Notes: generated by a model from the letters alone, not told the origin. Shown: positions 24,105 through 35,238, numbered from the stretch's first letter. The stretch is 64,000 nt of DNA from Aquilaria yunnanensis (GCA_039654915.1 CM077593.1:34132501-34196500); one strand, 5' to 3'. Made by a program: numbers and translations.

Positions 24105-26233
24105 ATATTATCATCACTACAAATAATAACAATGTGAGGGCATTCAAGAAAAGTAGACTAATGACCCTCACCCAAGAGCAACCCTAGAGTCTAAAGCTCC
24201 AAACATAGACACGGGAGGCAAGTAGGCATAAACATGCACAAGCCTCTACTAGATCTTCCCATCTAACTCCCACCTTGAAGATGAGTCCCAGTAGCGAGTT
24301 ACAAAAGTCTATCCACGTACTACTAGCCTCTGCGGCCTAGAAAATACTATAGTTAGAAAAGTTACTTCCCCAAAAAGTAACTTAGAAAACTAGAATCATA
24401 AACATTCCCATAACATCATACTTGCAACCAAAGACTACCGTAACAACCCTTAGCGGCTATCAGGTTCAACATGGTCAGAAACTACACAACATAAGATAAG
24501 GGAGTGAGAATTTATAATTCTCAGTAAGGAATCTTCACCTACAAGGAAAATACTAAGGACAACACATATATTATCATATGTAATATGCTGTGAGCTCGTA
24601 TAGCATGAGTCTAAACCTATACCCATACGTTTCAGTCCCTTGGTACTTGTCCTCTACCTAGTCCTTGAGCTACAAGGCATTGCCTTGTCCTTTAGCAAGC
24701 TTAGCTTACCAGTTTAACTAGTGATAAATCACCAGTTAAAGCTCTCCCATATTTTTTACAAGGGCGCTTTGGTAGGACTATTGTAGCCTAGGCCATAAAG
24801 ACCTTGTAGACTAGGTGCACTAAGGTCTCACCTTGCAACCTTGTGGCTTATTGCACGACTAGGTCACCAAGAGTAATAAACCTCTCACCAGAGCAAGTGA
24901 TACCTAGTTGTGATCCTTTGAAAACTTAGTTCCTTGCTTATGGTGGAAGTAACCATAAGACTACATAAAATTGAAGAAAACTTCTAGGTCTTGGAGTAGT
25001 TTTGGAAGACTCAGAGTACCCTCGGAATGCTTAGACCCCAAGGTACACTAAGAAACCCCTTAGGCCTCCCCTTGACCTTCCTAGCAAAATTTGAAATTTT
25101 CAGTTACTATGCCTATGGCAACGCGTCGCTACAGTTGGTAATGAGCTGCCAATTTTGGTGGTAACGACGACGCATCGCGGAAGTTAGTATCTATCGGTGA
25201 TGCATCGCCAAAATTGTGAAAACCTAGAAAATTTTAGGTTTTGCTGCTATGAACTTTGGACACTTACCAAACATATCAAACATGCTTGGTTAGCCTCCAA
25301 ACTTCACAGACATGTAAAACAAGTTGCATAGATCACAACCAATTATCACAAGTCATCCTATGATGCATTTAAGCATCATTCCAATCATCACAAACCTCAT
25401 AGTCCACCATTAACTAACTTTGCCCGAAGACTAATGCTATTGCTAGAATTAAGCTTGAAAATATAACTCCCTTACCTCAAATTCAAGTCACAAGCAAGAT
25501 TCAAGCTACTTTTCCATACAAACCAAGTTCCACAAGTTCTACCTCAGTTCCAAGTAATCAAAGACATATAACACCCAATTACTAGCTCTTAACCAAAACC
25601 CAAGCTTCCAAACAACTAATAAACAAGAAATCACCAAGAACACACTTGTTACCCTATATAAAAAACAGGGGGTGGTTGGAAATGTGATTCCAAGTTTCAA
25701 TAACATAAAATTCCTTTTGAATCAAGCTCACTTTAACATATAAACTATTGGTAATTTTAAATTTCACCAAGAACATTTGATTTTGGGCATAAATTCATAA
25801 GGAAATGCTAGAGGGAAGGATGAACTCAGGTTTAAAGATGGAATGGCAGCCATCCCTCACCTTTACCAAGTTTTATACCCCTTTTTAAAACCAAGCCACC
25901 AAAGTATTGAAAAAGTTACAAATATACCCCCTTTTTTAGGTAGCCTTAATCAACCTTGGTCAAATATTGTTTATTTCAACTAAGTTTGGGTTGAAGTTAA
26001 AAGTTAGGTTATAAAACCTAATTTTGAACTCTTGGGACATGGCTCAACACTTCGGAACGTAAAAAATTACTATTTTACCCCCGACCTCTCTCTAGTGTCA
26101 TAACTCCTCGAAACTTAGTAAGCTTGTCTAAAATGCTTAATCTTGCTTAGTTAACTTGAAATAAGGTATTAAGCCATGAATTTAATAAATTTTACCTCCC
26201 TCAACTGAGTTTTCCACTATGAGGGCCATAACA
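24105..26233 (-). repeat. 5' LTR of element D (about 2.1 kb, left border approximate)
   Basis: Diverged copy of the LTR type seen in element C. Matching landmarks are GGGAGTGAGAAT (24500), the CACTAAG and CCAAGAGTA blocks, and GAGGGCCATAACA at the end. On the minus strand it begins TGTTATGGCCC at 26233. The inner border near 24105 is uncertain; a CTCTGATA remnant there may be the eroded primer-binding site. Confidence 0.7.
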
Positions 26234-26897
26234 CCAACTCCAAATATGAGAAAAACTGCTTACCTGCTCATGAAAAAATCAAATACATAGTCTTATCTAG
26301 CACAATTATAACCCTCTAAATAATACTGAGAAGCAGTCTAACTGAGAGACAACATAAAATACAAAAAACTGCACACAAATTTAATCCGAGTATACCTGAC
26401 CAGCACACAACAACTTATGTATAAAACCTTAACTTATCTTCAAATAAAATATGAAGCAAAAAGAATATTTGACTTTTATGCCATTTGGGGAAGTGGCTGA
26501 TTCCATTAATATAATAAGGGAATTTTGTAAAACAGAATTTTTGAAGGAATTCAAAAATCCCTTGGAATATGAAAATATGTCAAATCTAATGCTACCTATA
26601 TGTCCTAAGTCACCATTCTCCCAAGGAATATGAAAAATATAACTTACTTTAGGTATAAAATTAGTTATATTACATATAACTATTAGTACATAGAAAATAT
26701 TGTTCTTTTTTATCTGAATTAATTTTCATTATTACATTATTTCTATATAATTATTACATATACATAAAATAATAAATAAAGAAAATCATATAAATTCCAT
26801 AATTCAAACAGCAAGAAAGTAGAAAATCCAATCCTTAAAATTGACATTAGACTGCAAATAGAACAATACGTGTCGCCATCTCTTTCATCACTTCCCC

Positions 26898-26901
<4 letters not shown>

Positions 26902-26928
<27 letters not shown>
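26902..26928. repeat. (TA)n microsatellite
   Basis: Uninterrupted alternating AT run of 27 bases. Confidence 0.9.
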
Positions 26929-27411
26929 ACAGAGTAAATAAAACAGACATTTCACATAATAGAGTAAATATTGAACTAACATGCAGCAGACCATCTATTT
27001 TTATTAAGTATTCGGTAACTTTTTACAGCAAGACTCGTAAATACCCTTTAACTGCTCCGTTGATTATGCCATTGACATGTGGCACACTCCAATTCAAAAT
27101 TTTGAAAAATAAAATAGAGTTTTAATTATGATAATGTTATATGATAATGAATATATGACTATTATCTACTACCAATTTTATTGAAAATTCAGTGATAAAA
27201 GTTTCCATACTGCCTCTCCATCACCAATTTTATTTCTGATCCATTCTCTCTTATTTCTCCGGTCATGGATTAAATTAATTTGATTCTTCTTTATGGGTTT
27301 TCTATTTGCTTTGGCATGTACAGGTTGCAGGAAGACAAGAAACCAGCGCAGGAGTGACAGAATCCTGATGGGAATGATCAGAAAGTAGACAAGACAAGAA
27401 AGAGGAGGAAA

Positions 27412-27723
27412 ATGCAGCAGCTGATCAGAGCCGCCGCTGCCGTCCCCGGAGGAAAGGAAGAAGCTGATGAATCTAAGCAATCTGATAAGGAATCTCCTCC
27501 GTCGCCAAAGAAGATTGCTCTCAAAGTGGACACGCATTGCAAGGACAAAAGAGAAGCCAGGGCAGTAGAACAGAGGAGGCAAATCGAAGTCTTGACACAA
27601 GAAAATAAAGACAATAAAAAGAACATAATTTTAATATACTTTTGTCTGTTAAGGTTACAATCTGACATACATTTTGTTGACGATGTTCAATATCAGGTCA
27701 ATAAATGGATACAGTTATTTTGA
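27412..27723 (+). CDS. Hypothetical short basic ORF, possibly a gene fragment
   Basis: A 103-codon frame rich in Lys, Glu and Ala (GGKEEADESKQSDKESPPSP), locally richer in G+C than its surroundings. ALKVDTHC faintly recalls the VLKVDLHC start of plant heavy-metal-associated domains, but the second cysteine of the CxxC motif and the rest of the domain are absent. An intron-end-like TGTACAG lies upstream at about 27318. It may be an eroded exon or chance; no function is assigned. Confidence 0.25.
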   Translation: MQQLIRAAAAVPGGKEEADESKQSDKESPPSPKKIALKVDTHCKDKREARAVEQRRQIEVLTQENKDNKKNIILIYFCLLRLQSDIHFVDDVQYQVNKWIQLF

Positions 27724-28056
27724 TAACGTGATGATTATGACATTTTATTGTGGTAAAGTGATAATGTGATAATGTTTGTTTCCATTTGTTAAATTGATCT
27801 ACTTATCTAATTCTTCCAATTGTTAAGAGATTAAATTAAAAAATTAAACATTTGTATTCTGCCAATAATACTAACTTTAAATTTTAGAGGTTGATCCGAT
27901 GATTTAGAATTTTGATTTAGATTTCAAATTCTATTGTAGCCCGATGATTCCAACTTCAACAATTTTTATCGATATCATAATTTCAATAATTTTCAAAATT
28001 CCCGATGATAATTTTTTATCTAATTATAAAAATTAAAGTTAAAAAAACAAATTAGG

Positions 28057-28100
28057 CACGTGCTTCCATAATTTGTAACCGGACAATCTATATAAACCTC
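28057..28100 (+). promoter_or_regulatory. Promoter-like block: G-box plus TATA box
   Basis: CACGTG (28057-28062) lies about 30 bp before TATATAAACC (28091-28100), followed by a purine-rich leader-like stretch. No ORF follows before the solo LTR at 28511, so any gene it served is lost or interrupted. Confidence 0.35.
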
Positions 28101-28510
28101 ACAAAAAGAAGCTCAGAGACACACAAAATTACACCATTTTCACAATTACTGAAGTTATAATCTCTACTTTATAGAATAAAAGGTGATCTTTAAAAGATAA
28201 TTTAAAAAGATAATCTTTACTTTTCAAAAGTCAATAATTCTAATAACTATGATATAAATTTTTTAGTCCAACAATATTATATTTTGACGGTGAGTCCAGC
28301 AATATTTTAGAATAAAAGATAATCTAAAAATGATATTTTCCGTTCTAAATCTGATAACTCAAAATTACTAATTTTTGCTGAAATGCAATACTTCTAAAAG
28401 TCTGAATTATGATTATCTTTAAAACGAGATAATTTTTCCTTTTAGAATAAAAGAAAATTTAAATCCAAAAATCATAATTCATGTTGATTGGCAAGACTTT
28501 TCAAAGGCCT

Positions 28511-29347
28511 TGATAGCCAAGGTGCCGATCACCCTCCGGATCCACTGGTTCAGACAAAGCACCAACCTCGGAAGGGAAACCGCCTACCATGGGAAGAAGG
28601 ATGCTCAACCCCCCCCCCCCCCCCCCCCCCCCCCCGCGGAAGTCCAGCCTTGGGCTTTCTCCATTCTTGGAAACAGTAGCGCCAACCTTGGGAGAACGAG
28701 TAAGCCATCCTCGGAAGTAGGGGTGCCTCCGAGAAAGGCCACCCTCGGGAAAAACACTCCTGCTATATTAAAGTGACCTCGGAGGACAAGTTCTGCGAAG
28801 AGGACTCTTCTACCCAAAGGGAACCTCGAGAATACGATATCAGCATTCAAGGAGCCTCTGACACATCCTCGATAACTCGCCCCGGCCATGCCCTGACACG
28901 CCGTTTGCAGGGACACCCTAGCACGTCACTCTCGGGTTGACTAGAATCCTAGCTCAGAGGCCCATGCCCCGCTAGGAGTCCCCTGTCATCCAAAAGACGT
29001 GAAACGCATCCCACCGAACACGTGTTACAATCTGGGCTGGCCACACGGAAAGAATTATCACTATCCGCCCCTCTATATGTACTCGGTAAGGATTCCAGGT
29101 AAAAGGGGGGGACGCTATTTGAACTAAGATACCTCCTTACTCTTGAAATTAGGAGATTACTTAAAAAGATACTGACTTGGGCGTCGAAGGCTCCTCCCCG
29201 GAAAACCACTCCGGGGACCTCCTAACCTCTGTTTCCTGTGACTTTTAGGTGACCTTCTCAGAGTACGTTCGTCCTGGACCTTTCTTCATTTCCATAAGTC
29301 CCTGACGCCTTCACCATGACACACGAAGGAGATGCTGAAGGGCATCA
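28511..29347 (+). repeat. Solo LTR E of the Tat family (837 bp)
   Basis: Starts TGATAGCC and ends GGGCATCA like the LTRs of A and B, with the same GGCGTCGAAGGCTCC tail block. The flanks are GGCCT (28506-28510) and GCCCT (29348-29352), a 5-bp target duplication with one mismatch. No internal region or second LTR is present, so this is a recombination remnant. It contains a run of 27 C at 28609-28635 and an ATG near 29316 in the conserved gag-start position. Confidence 0.9.
28609..28635 (+). repeat. Homopolymer of 27 C
   Basis: Uninterrupted C run inside solo LTR E. The other LTRs of this family in the window lack it. It produces spurious poly-Pro and poly-Gly frames. Confidence 0.95.
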
Positions 29348-29352
29348 GCCCT

Positions 29353-29938
29353 AATTATGATAAATTTTACAAGGATATAATTTTACTTCCAATAATACAA
29401 GGTAATTTTTAGAAGGTAAATTAAAAAAATAATTTTTAATTTTTGGAGTTTAAAAGTTCCGACAACTATGTTATGAATTTTTAAATTTGATAATTTATTT
29501 TATTTTATTTAAAATTCGGCTTAAAAAAAAATTTGTGAGTAGATAGTAACATCATCCTTTCTATAATTTCTAACAATAGCCTTCAAAATTATATAGTGTT
29601 GGAAACCTTTTAATTGAACTAAATATGATTAATTAAGCATGCATCAAAGTTTAAGTAGAAAACAAATAACATTAATGATGACAGCAATATGACCAGCCGG
29701 CCCAATACGATGGCCCCTTAAATTATCAAACATGATTAATATGATGATTTGACCAATTATTTTCTATTACTTTGTTTTTCTTATATGATATATTTTATTA
29801 ATTGAAGATGATTCATTATTAGAGATTTTGACCAATTGTTGATTTTACTTGCATTGATCACATTTCTCTCCTTTCTTTTCCTAATATGAATTTCTACAAG
29901 AGAAAAAAAAATCCAAGTCAACTTTTATCTGAAATTTA
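29353..29938. other. AT-rich intergenic DNA
   Basis: Continues the AT-rich degenerate repeat seen left of solo LTR E (for example near 29395-29480), then ordinary AT-rich DNA. No gene is seen. Confidence 0.6.
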
Positions 29939-30479
29939 GGCCCCGTTTGGCATCCGCTTTTTCCAACTCAAACGCTGTGGAAATCGCTAAAACCTTTCAG
30001 TCGCTTGTTTGTTTCCCATCTAGTGAGTCTTCCGCGAATGCAAATATGAAAACGCTGAGATCGCCGGACAGTTAAATGCAGGACATTCCTCGCCTCTAGC
30101 GTTCCTTCAGCAAGTAGAGGTGGGACGTGGACCGGGTTGGCCCGGACCGAACCGGGACCGCCCCACAGTCAAACCCGCAAGAGGCCCGCAATTTTATGGG
30201 CAGAATATGGGCCTAATAGGAGGAGGAGGATGCAAAAACGACCGGCCTGGACCAGACAAACCCGCTAGCCCGGACCGCCCCGCCCCTCCCCGCCGACCCG
30301 CGCACAACGGCTCCTGCGTAACGTAAACCTGCAAAAATTTTTTCAAAAAGAAGGGCTAATTACACAGCAGGCCCTCCAACGGTTTTCTGCTCCATTTTAG
30401 CCCCCAAAATTTCATTTTTGCCCCTCCCAACAACTAAATTTCAAGGACTTTTTGGTCAAACTAATTTTTCCCCTCCCCT

Positions 30480-30487
30480 TATAAATA
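30480..30487 (+). promoter_or_regulatory. TATA box of the hAT transposase gene
   Basis: TATAAATA, 181 bp before the transposase ATG, preceded by a C-rich stretch. It is the only clear TATA box between the element end and the gene. Confidence 0.5.
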
Positions 30488-30667
30488 CCAATGCCATTTT
30501 CACTCAATCCTCACACAATCACTCAACCTCTCTTCTTCATCTACTATATTCTATCAACAATTCTCCTTATTTTCTTAATTTCTTCCAAATTTGTTACTAA
30601 TCTCACCCTAATATCTTCATAATCCTCTCTTGATTTTTCATTAATCACTACTATTAGTACGTGAGTC

Positions 30668-32829
30668 ATGGCTTCAAAAGGAAAGGGCAAGTCAACAGAT
30701 AGTTCATCTTCCCGCAACACCGGCCTCCGAGCCTTGTTCCGTCGCCAATCTCGGCCCGTCGATAAAGGCATTTCAGTTCAAGAGTTTCACGACTATGATG
30801 CCGGAATTGATATGACGAATTACGATTTGGGTCTCGACGATCAATTATCCGATGATGAAGTAGAAGAGTTGGATGCGATGGCGTATGGGAATCCGTCAAC
30901 AGAACCGACGCCTACAAGTCATGCACCCGGCGTGGAGGGAACTCAAGCACAAGGTAAATCCACGAGACTAACTGCTTGGGTTTGGGAGCATTATGAGCTC
31001 ATAAACGAAGGGGAGTCGAGGTACGGAAAATGCAAACATTGTGGGAAAAATTTTGTGCATAGAAAGAATTTCGGCACTGGAACGCTGAAGAGGCATATTG
31101 AAAATCAACATGCTAACGTCCTCCCTAGTACCGGGACTAGTTCTGGAGGACAAACACAACTTGGGTCTACAACTGGCGCCGGCGGACCAGGTATATTTCG
31201 TTTTAACCAACAATCTTGTAGAGAAGGTATGGTAAATTAGATGATGCTTACCGAAAAACCTTTTTCACAAGCTGAAGATGTCCACCTAGAATCTTGGATA
31301 AAATCACAATTAAATCCTGCATTTAGAAAAGTATCTAGGAAAACTGCTAGGAGAGAAAGCTTTAGACGATTTGAAACCGGAAAATCAGATTTGCAAGCAT
31401 ATTTTTCTGCTCTTGATCATTGTGTGACATTTACTTCTGATATATGGACATCACCTATAGGTCAATCATTCTATTGTGTTACTTCTCATTGGATTGATTC
31501 TGATTGGATAATGCAAAAACGAATTTTGTCATTTAAGGTTATTGAAACAGATCATACTGGTTTTCAAATATTTAATTGTATCTTAGAAACTTTACGTGAT
31601 TATTTTTTTACTGATAAAGTTCTGTGCATTTCATTTGATAATGCTTCAAATAATGATGTTGCCGCTCGTCTTTTGAGTCAAAACTTGCAACCACTGCTCA
31701 ACGGTGCATTTTTTCACGTTAGATGCATGTGCCATATTTTAAACATTTGTGTGCAAAAAGGTTTAGAAGTTCTCCAAAATGAGATTTTGCCTATTCGAAA
31801 CTTATTAAAATATTTGATGTCCAGACCTGCTATTTTTCGTGAATTTAAAAGCTTTTGTATTGAAAATCAAAAACCATTTTCTTGGAAACGGTTTAAATTG
31901 GATTGCCCAACCCGCTGGAACTCCACATTTTTTATGTTGCAAGATGCATTACCGTATGCAAATTTGTTGTCACATTTCATGAATTTAAAAATGAGTTCTG
32001 AATTTCTTACGACTGAAATTTGGGAGAAATGTTCCAAAACCGGTGAATTGCTTAAGTTTTTTTACGAGGCAACTGAATTTTTCTCTGGTGTTTACTACCC
32101 AACAAGTCATCAAGTTTTGTTTCATTTAGTGAACATCACATATGCTTTACATCAATTTAAAAATGATGAGTTGTTAAAACCGACTGTCGAAGCCATGCGG
32201 GCTAAGTGGCTTCAATATTTCTCAAACATTCCACCTATCTTTTTAGTTGCTTCTTTACTTGACCCGTATGTAAAATTAACGGGCACAACAACACTGCTTG
32301 AAGGAATTTTTCATACTTATTTAGAAATGTCTCATATAAATGTTTTGGCTATGTCTGCTTCTGCTTCCGAGTACTTGCATTCTTTATACAAGTTATATTG
32401 TGAGCAGCATTCGGATAAGGTAAGATCCGAAGCTTCTCAAACTGAGCCTCCAAGGAGATCAATCTCCTCAAGATTCAACCCAGCGCTCCAAATGCTCAAA
32501 CGACCTCGACCGATGACATCGGGATTAGCTGAGGTCGATGACTATCTTAACACATCATTCCAGACAAGCGACCTCGACATCTTGGAGTGGTGGAAACAAA
32601 AGAGATCAAGATTTCCGATCTTGTCGATAATCGCACAAGAAATTCTTGCCGTTCCAGTATCGACCGTCTTATCTGAGCCAGAAAACGGGTGATAACAGAA
32701 AAACGGTCAAGATTGACACCCGACGCGGTAGAAGTATGCGTGTGCAACCGAGATTGGGGCCTCGCAGCACTCCGGCATCAAGACCAAAAGAGTTCGGATG
32801 ATGAAGTAATATCCGATACCGAGAGTTAA
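30668..32829 (+). pseudogene. hAT transposase, broken by one stop and one frameshift
   Basis: Starts MASKGKGKSTD. An acidic N-terminus is followed by a BED-type zinc finger at about residues 101-149 (C122, C125, H143, H148). The RNase H-like catalytic domain shows SDIWTS with the first Asp, SFDNAS with the second Asp, the CMCH motif of hAT enzymes, and CPTRWNSTF. The C-terminal hATC dimerisation region begins LDILEWWK and includes VPVSTVLSE. TAG at 31238-31240 interrupts the frame after residue 190. Near 32680 a small deletion removes the usual serine-rich residues after SE and shifts the frame; the remaining C-terminus then reads to TAA at 32827-32829. The enzyme would excise and reinsert the element but is probably inactive here. 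The termini could still be mobilised in trans. Confidence 0.92.
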
Positions 32830-33320
32830 ATTTTTTTCTTTCAATCATACATATAATTTGTATTTGATCTGATTATGCTGTTCAGCACAAATCATAGGTT
32901 TCTATTATTTATCATTTTCGGAACGTTTTTTCCATTTTAAAATGTAAGGCACGTTCCGATTATTTGTAAGTGCCGTTTGGCTTTTTAACTTAATAAAACT
33001 TACACCAGAGGTGGTGTTTTTTCTTAAAAATATTTATGACTTATATAATTAATAATTGTTCTATTTTATATATATATATTTTTTAACAAAAAAAAAATGA
33101 AACCCGCCCCACCCCGCCCCGTCCCGCCCCGGGACCGCCCCGCCTAGAGCCGGTCCGTGCCCGGGCCTCAGAACCCAGGCCCAAGACCGGCCGGGCCCGG
33201 GCCGGTCCGACCCGGTTCCCACCTCTATCAGCAAGGATGACATTAAGAGCCTAGCTTCTCCAAAATACCCATGAGAATTTTCAGTAATCAAGCGGGCGAT
33301 TAAGAGATTTTCGCACCAAG

Positions 33321-33420
33321 ATGGGTTGTATAAGTAATGAATCCAGGGAGGAAAAAAAATCAGGGCAATTTAGCAAGGGAAAGAAACGGGAGAAGGAAGC
33401 CGATGGAAGAATAGACAAGA
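33321..33420 (+). CDS. Short exon-like ORF starting MGCIS (unidentified)
   Basis: ATG GGT TGT begins a Lys/Glu-rich stretch (REEKKSGQFSKGKKREKEAD) ending at GACAAGA, followed by GTAAGC, a good intron donor. The MGC start resembles N-myristoylated and palmitoylated plant proteins such as some kinases. It lies in transposon F beside the hAT element and could be another captured first exon. No family is assigned. Confidence 0.3.
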
Positions 33421-33901
33421 GTAAGCGGTTTTTTAGTCTCATTAATCAATTAATTTTTTTTTATTGTTCTACAATTCATGACAATAGCAATAATGTCCAC
33501 AATTTCTTGTCTCTGATTCTTTGTTTTGCTGCTGTTGGGTCTCTGATTCTTTGGTTTGCTGTTGTTGGCATAGAGCCACTGCTTGTGTTGGTGCTATTTC
33601 TCTACCTGCTGGTTGTTACCTTTTGTAATTTTGTTGGTCAAGCTTCTAATTGATTTGTGGTTGTCTTAACCTTAAATAAATATCTGAACCTTATTTGGTC
33701 TATGCATTTGTGCTCAGTGAGATAATACTAATTGTTGTTCCTTGAAGGATTTGGGTACCGGCTGTGTGCGTGTGTAAATGCCATGATATAGAAAGGTGTG
33801 CCATTATATTGTCCATTTTGGAGGACTTGTTAGCTAGCCTTCTCACCTTTTTTTATGTTGCTTAGAGACAACACGTTAGGTTCAGTGACTTCATGTAAAT
33901 T

Positions 33902-34262
33902 TTTGAAATGGATATTGCTCCTGCAATGGTGTATCTATCAAGAGACAAAGCTCCAACAAGGCAGTTGTGAGATCTTGAAGTTGGGAGAAGTGTCTCATCA
34001 GTTAGAATGACTGTGAAAATAGAAAATCATTTGCTCAGGGAAAAGTACCCACCTTTTCCATTCTTTGTATCTTGAGCTCCCATACAGCTTGTATCTTAGA
34101 AGCCAACTTGGAAATAGTATTGTTACTCACGTCTTTTGTTTTCTTATGATTAACCAAGGTAGGATGAATTTTATGGACAATCTCTTTGAAATCCATACCA
34201 AGCACCAAACACAGCAAACTCAAAGTGTCCAGGTAGTCATCCACTTGATTCAGACGTTTGCT
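33902..34262 (-). pseudogene. Captured fragment of a MAP65 microtubule-associated protein gene (two exons)
   Basis: On the minus strand, exon 34262-34053 encodes NQVDDYLDTLSLLC, LVLGMDFKEIVHKIHPTL and VSNNTISKLASKIQ, ending ELKIQRMEK. This matches the conserved spectrin-like region of plant MAP65/ASE1 proteins. It is bounded by an acceptor (TTGCATGCAG) and a donor (GTGGGT). A second exon at about 33980-33902 continues the same protein (LQDLTTALLEL, LIDTPLQEQ); its acceptor reads AA instead of AG. MAP65 proteins bundle antiparallel microtubules. Only about 95 codons are present, without the C-terminal microtubule-binding part, so this is a non-functional fragment inside transposon F. Confidence 0.85.
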
Positions 34263-35238
34263 CTGCATGCAAGATATTGTAAGAATGTTAACAGAATAGA
34301 ATGGGTGCAACATCACAACAGCCATAACCAAACTATAGGGGTCATTTTCCCATTTCAAGCTAATTGGCGAGGACTAAAAGTTCTATTATTTGGATAGCTT
34401 CACTAACCTTATTTTCTTTCATTATACGTATTTTTAACAATTAACAATGGTACTTTCCACCAAAAAATATGTCAAGCCAGCTTTTAGCATTTGTTTATAT
34501 ATATAGGTAGAGAAAGCAACAAGTAAAGGCTATGAATAAAAAAGGATGCAATAGAGTAACCAACAAATGCCTAGCCTGTCTAGGTGGAATGCTATAAAAA
34601 AAGCTTCAGCTTAGCAAAGCTTTAATAAAGTAACCAACTAAAATACCCTAGTCAGAGTCGAAAAGTCCCATTGGAAATGTCTCAACTAAGAGAAAAAATT
34701 GCTAATAGTTTACTATCAAGGCACTAGATTAAGGGATTTTATTTTAAAAATTAGATGAATTACACTTCAATTTTGAAGTTTTTCAGTTTTTCTGTTGCAA
34801 AGACACTTTGTTAGATTTATTTATATATTTGATTAATTTAGAGCTTCAAATTACTGCTTTACATGCTATACCATTAAATAATAAAATTTTATATTATATA
34901 GGTGGAATTTGTATTCAAGTTTTGTTTTTGTAGGTGGTATGTGGTGATTGTCATGTTACTAACTCAAGGGAGGCACAAATGTTTATGTTCCTAATACGGA
35001 GAGCCAAAAAAATTTGTAGCTGATGGAGAAAAACTTATGTTTTATTTTTTTGTTACTAGAAATATGTTGCAATTTAAACTTGGGTGTTTTATGTAAATTT
35101 ACTACATTATAGTTTTTCTAATAAGCTGGTCTGCCAAACACTATAAACTTTAAACAGAAATCATTAACTCTAATCTTAATAGCTAATCACTAAAACTAAT
35201 TTCTAATGCTAAATGCTAACACTGTTCCCAAACAGGCC

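Larger units (their letters stand above)
14764..26233 (-). mobile_element. Chromovirus-type Ty3/gypsy element D, split by C and by a copia element
   Basis: Reading on the minus strand, a 5' LTR (about 24105-26233) is followed by the end of gag, a copia insertion (15471-23779), then protease and the start of reverse transcriptase, which stops abruptly at 14764 where element C begins. The rest of pol and the 3' LTR are outside the window. Its LTR is distantly similar to that of C, so C may be a non-coding relative of this family. D is the oldest layer of the stack. Confidence 0.8.
26234..28505. other. AT-rich DNA between element D and solo LTR E
   Basis: No gene can be supported with confidence. 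It holds a (TA)n microsatellite at 26902-26928, a short basic ORF at 27412 and a promoter-like block near 28057-28100. From 28164 on there are degenerate copies of an AT-rich unit (AGAATAAAAG.., AACTATGATATAAATTTTT..) that continue on the far side of the solo LTR. Confidence 0.6.
30115..33227 (+). mobile_element. hAT transposon (3113 bp) with perfect 8-bp target duplication
   Basis: The termini TAGAGGTGGGA and TCCCACCTCTA are inverted repeats, flanked by TCAGCAAG at 30107-30114 and 33228-33235. The 8-bp duplication and the encoded transposase place it in the hAT superfamily. Both subterminal regions are extremely GC-rich, with many GGACCG/CGGTCC motifs in contrast to the AT-rich interior. These are candidate transposase-binding sites. 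It is inserted inside element F. Confidence 0.95.
29939..35238. mobile_element. Probable DNA transposon F carrying a MAP65 gene fragment
   Basis: The left end GGCCCCGTTTGG and right end CCAAACAGGCC form a short terminal inverted repeat common in plant DNA transposons. Flanking TTA (left) and TTT (right) could be an eroded 3-bp target duplication; this is weak. Without the 3.1 kb hAT insertion the element is about 2.2 kb. It has no transposase of its own but holds two exons of a MAP65-type gene (33902-34262). It is best read as a non-autonomous element that captured host sequence. That both ends belong to one element is inference. Confidence 0.5.

Noticed and set aside
27412..27723. Heavy-metal-associated domain (ALKVDTHC)
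   Set aside because: The CxxC metal site and the rest of the domain are missing, so the likeness may be chance; kept only as a low-confidence ORF.
28488..28916. Poly-Pro and poly-Gly ORFs
   Set aside because: They are products of the C27 run in solo LTR E.
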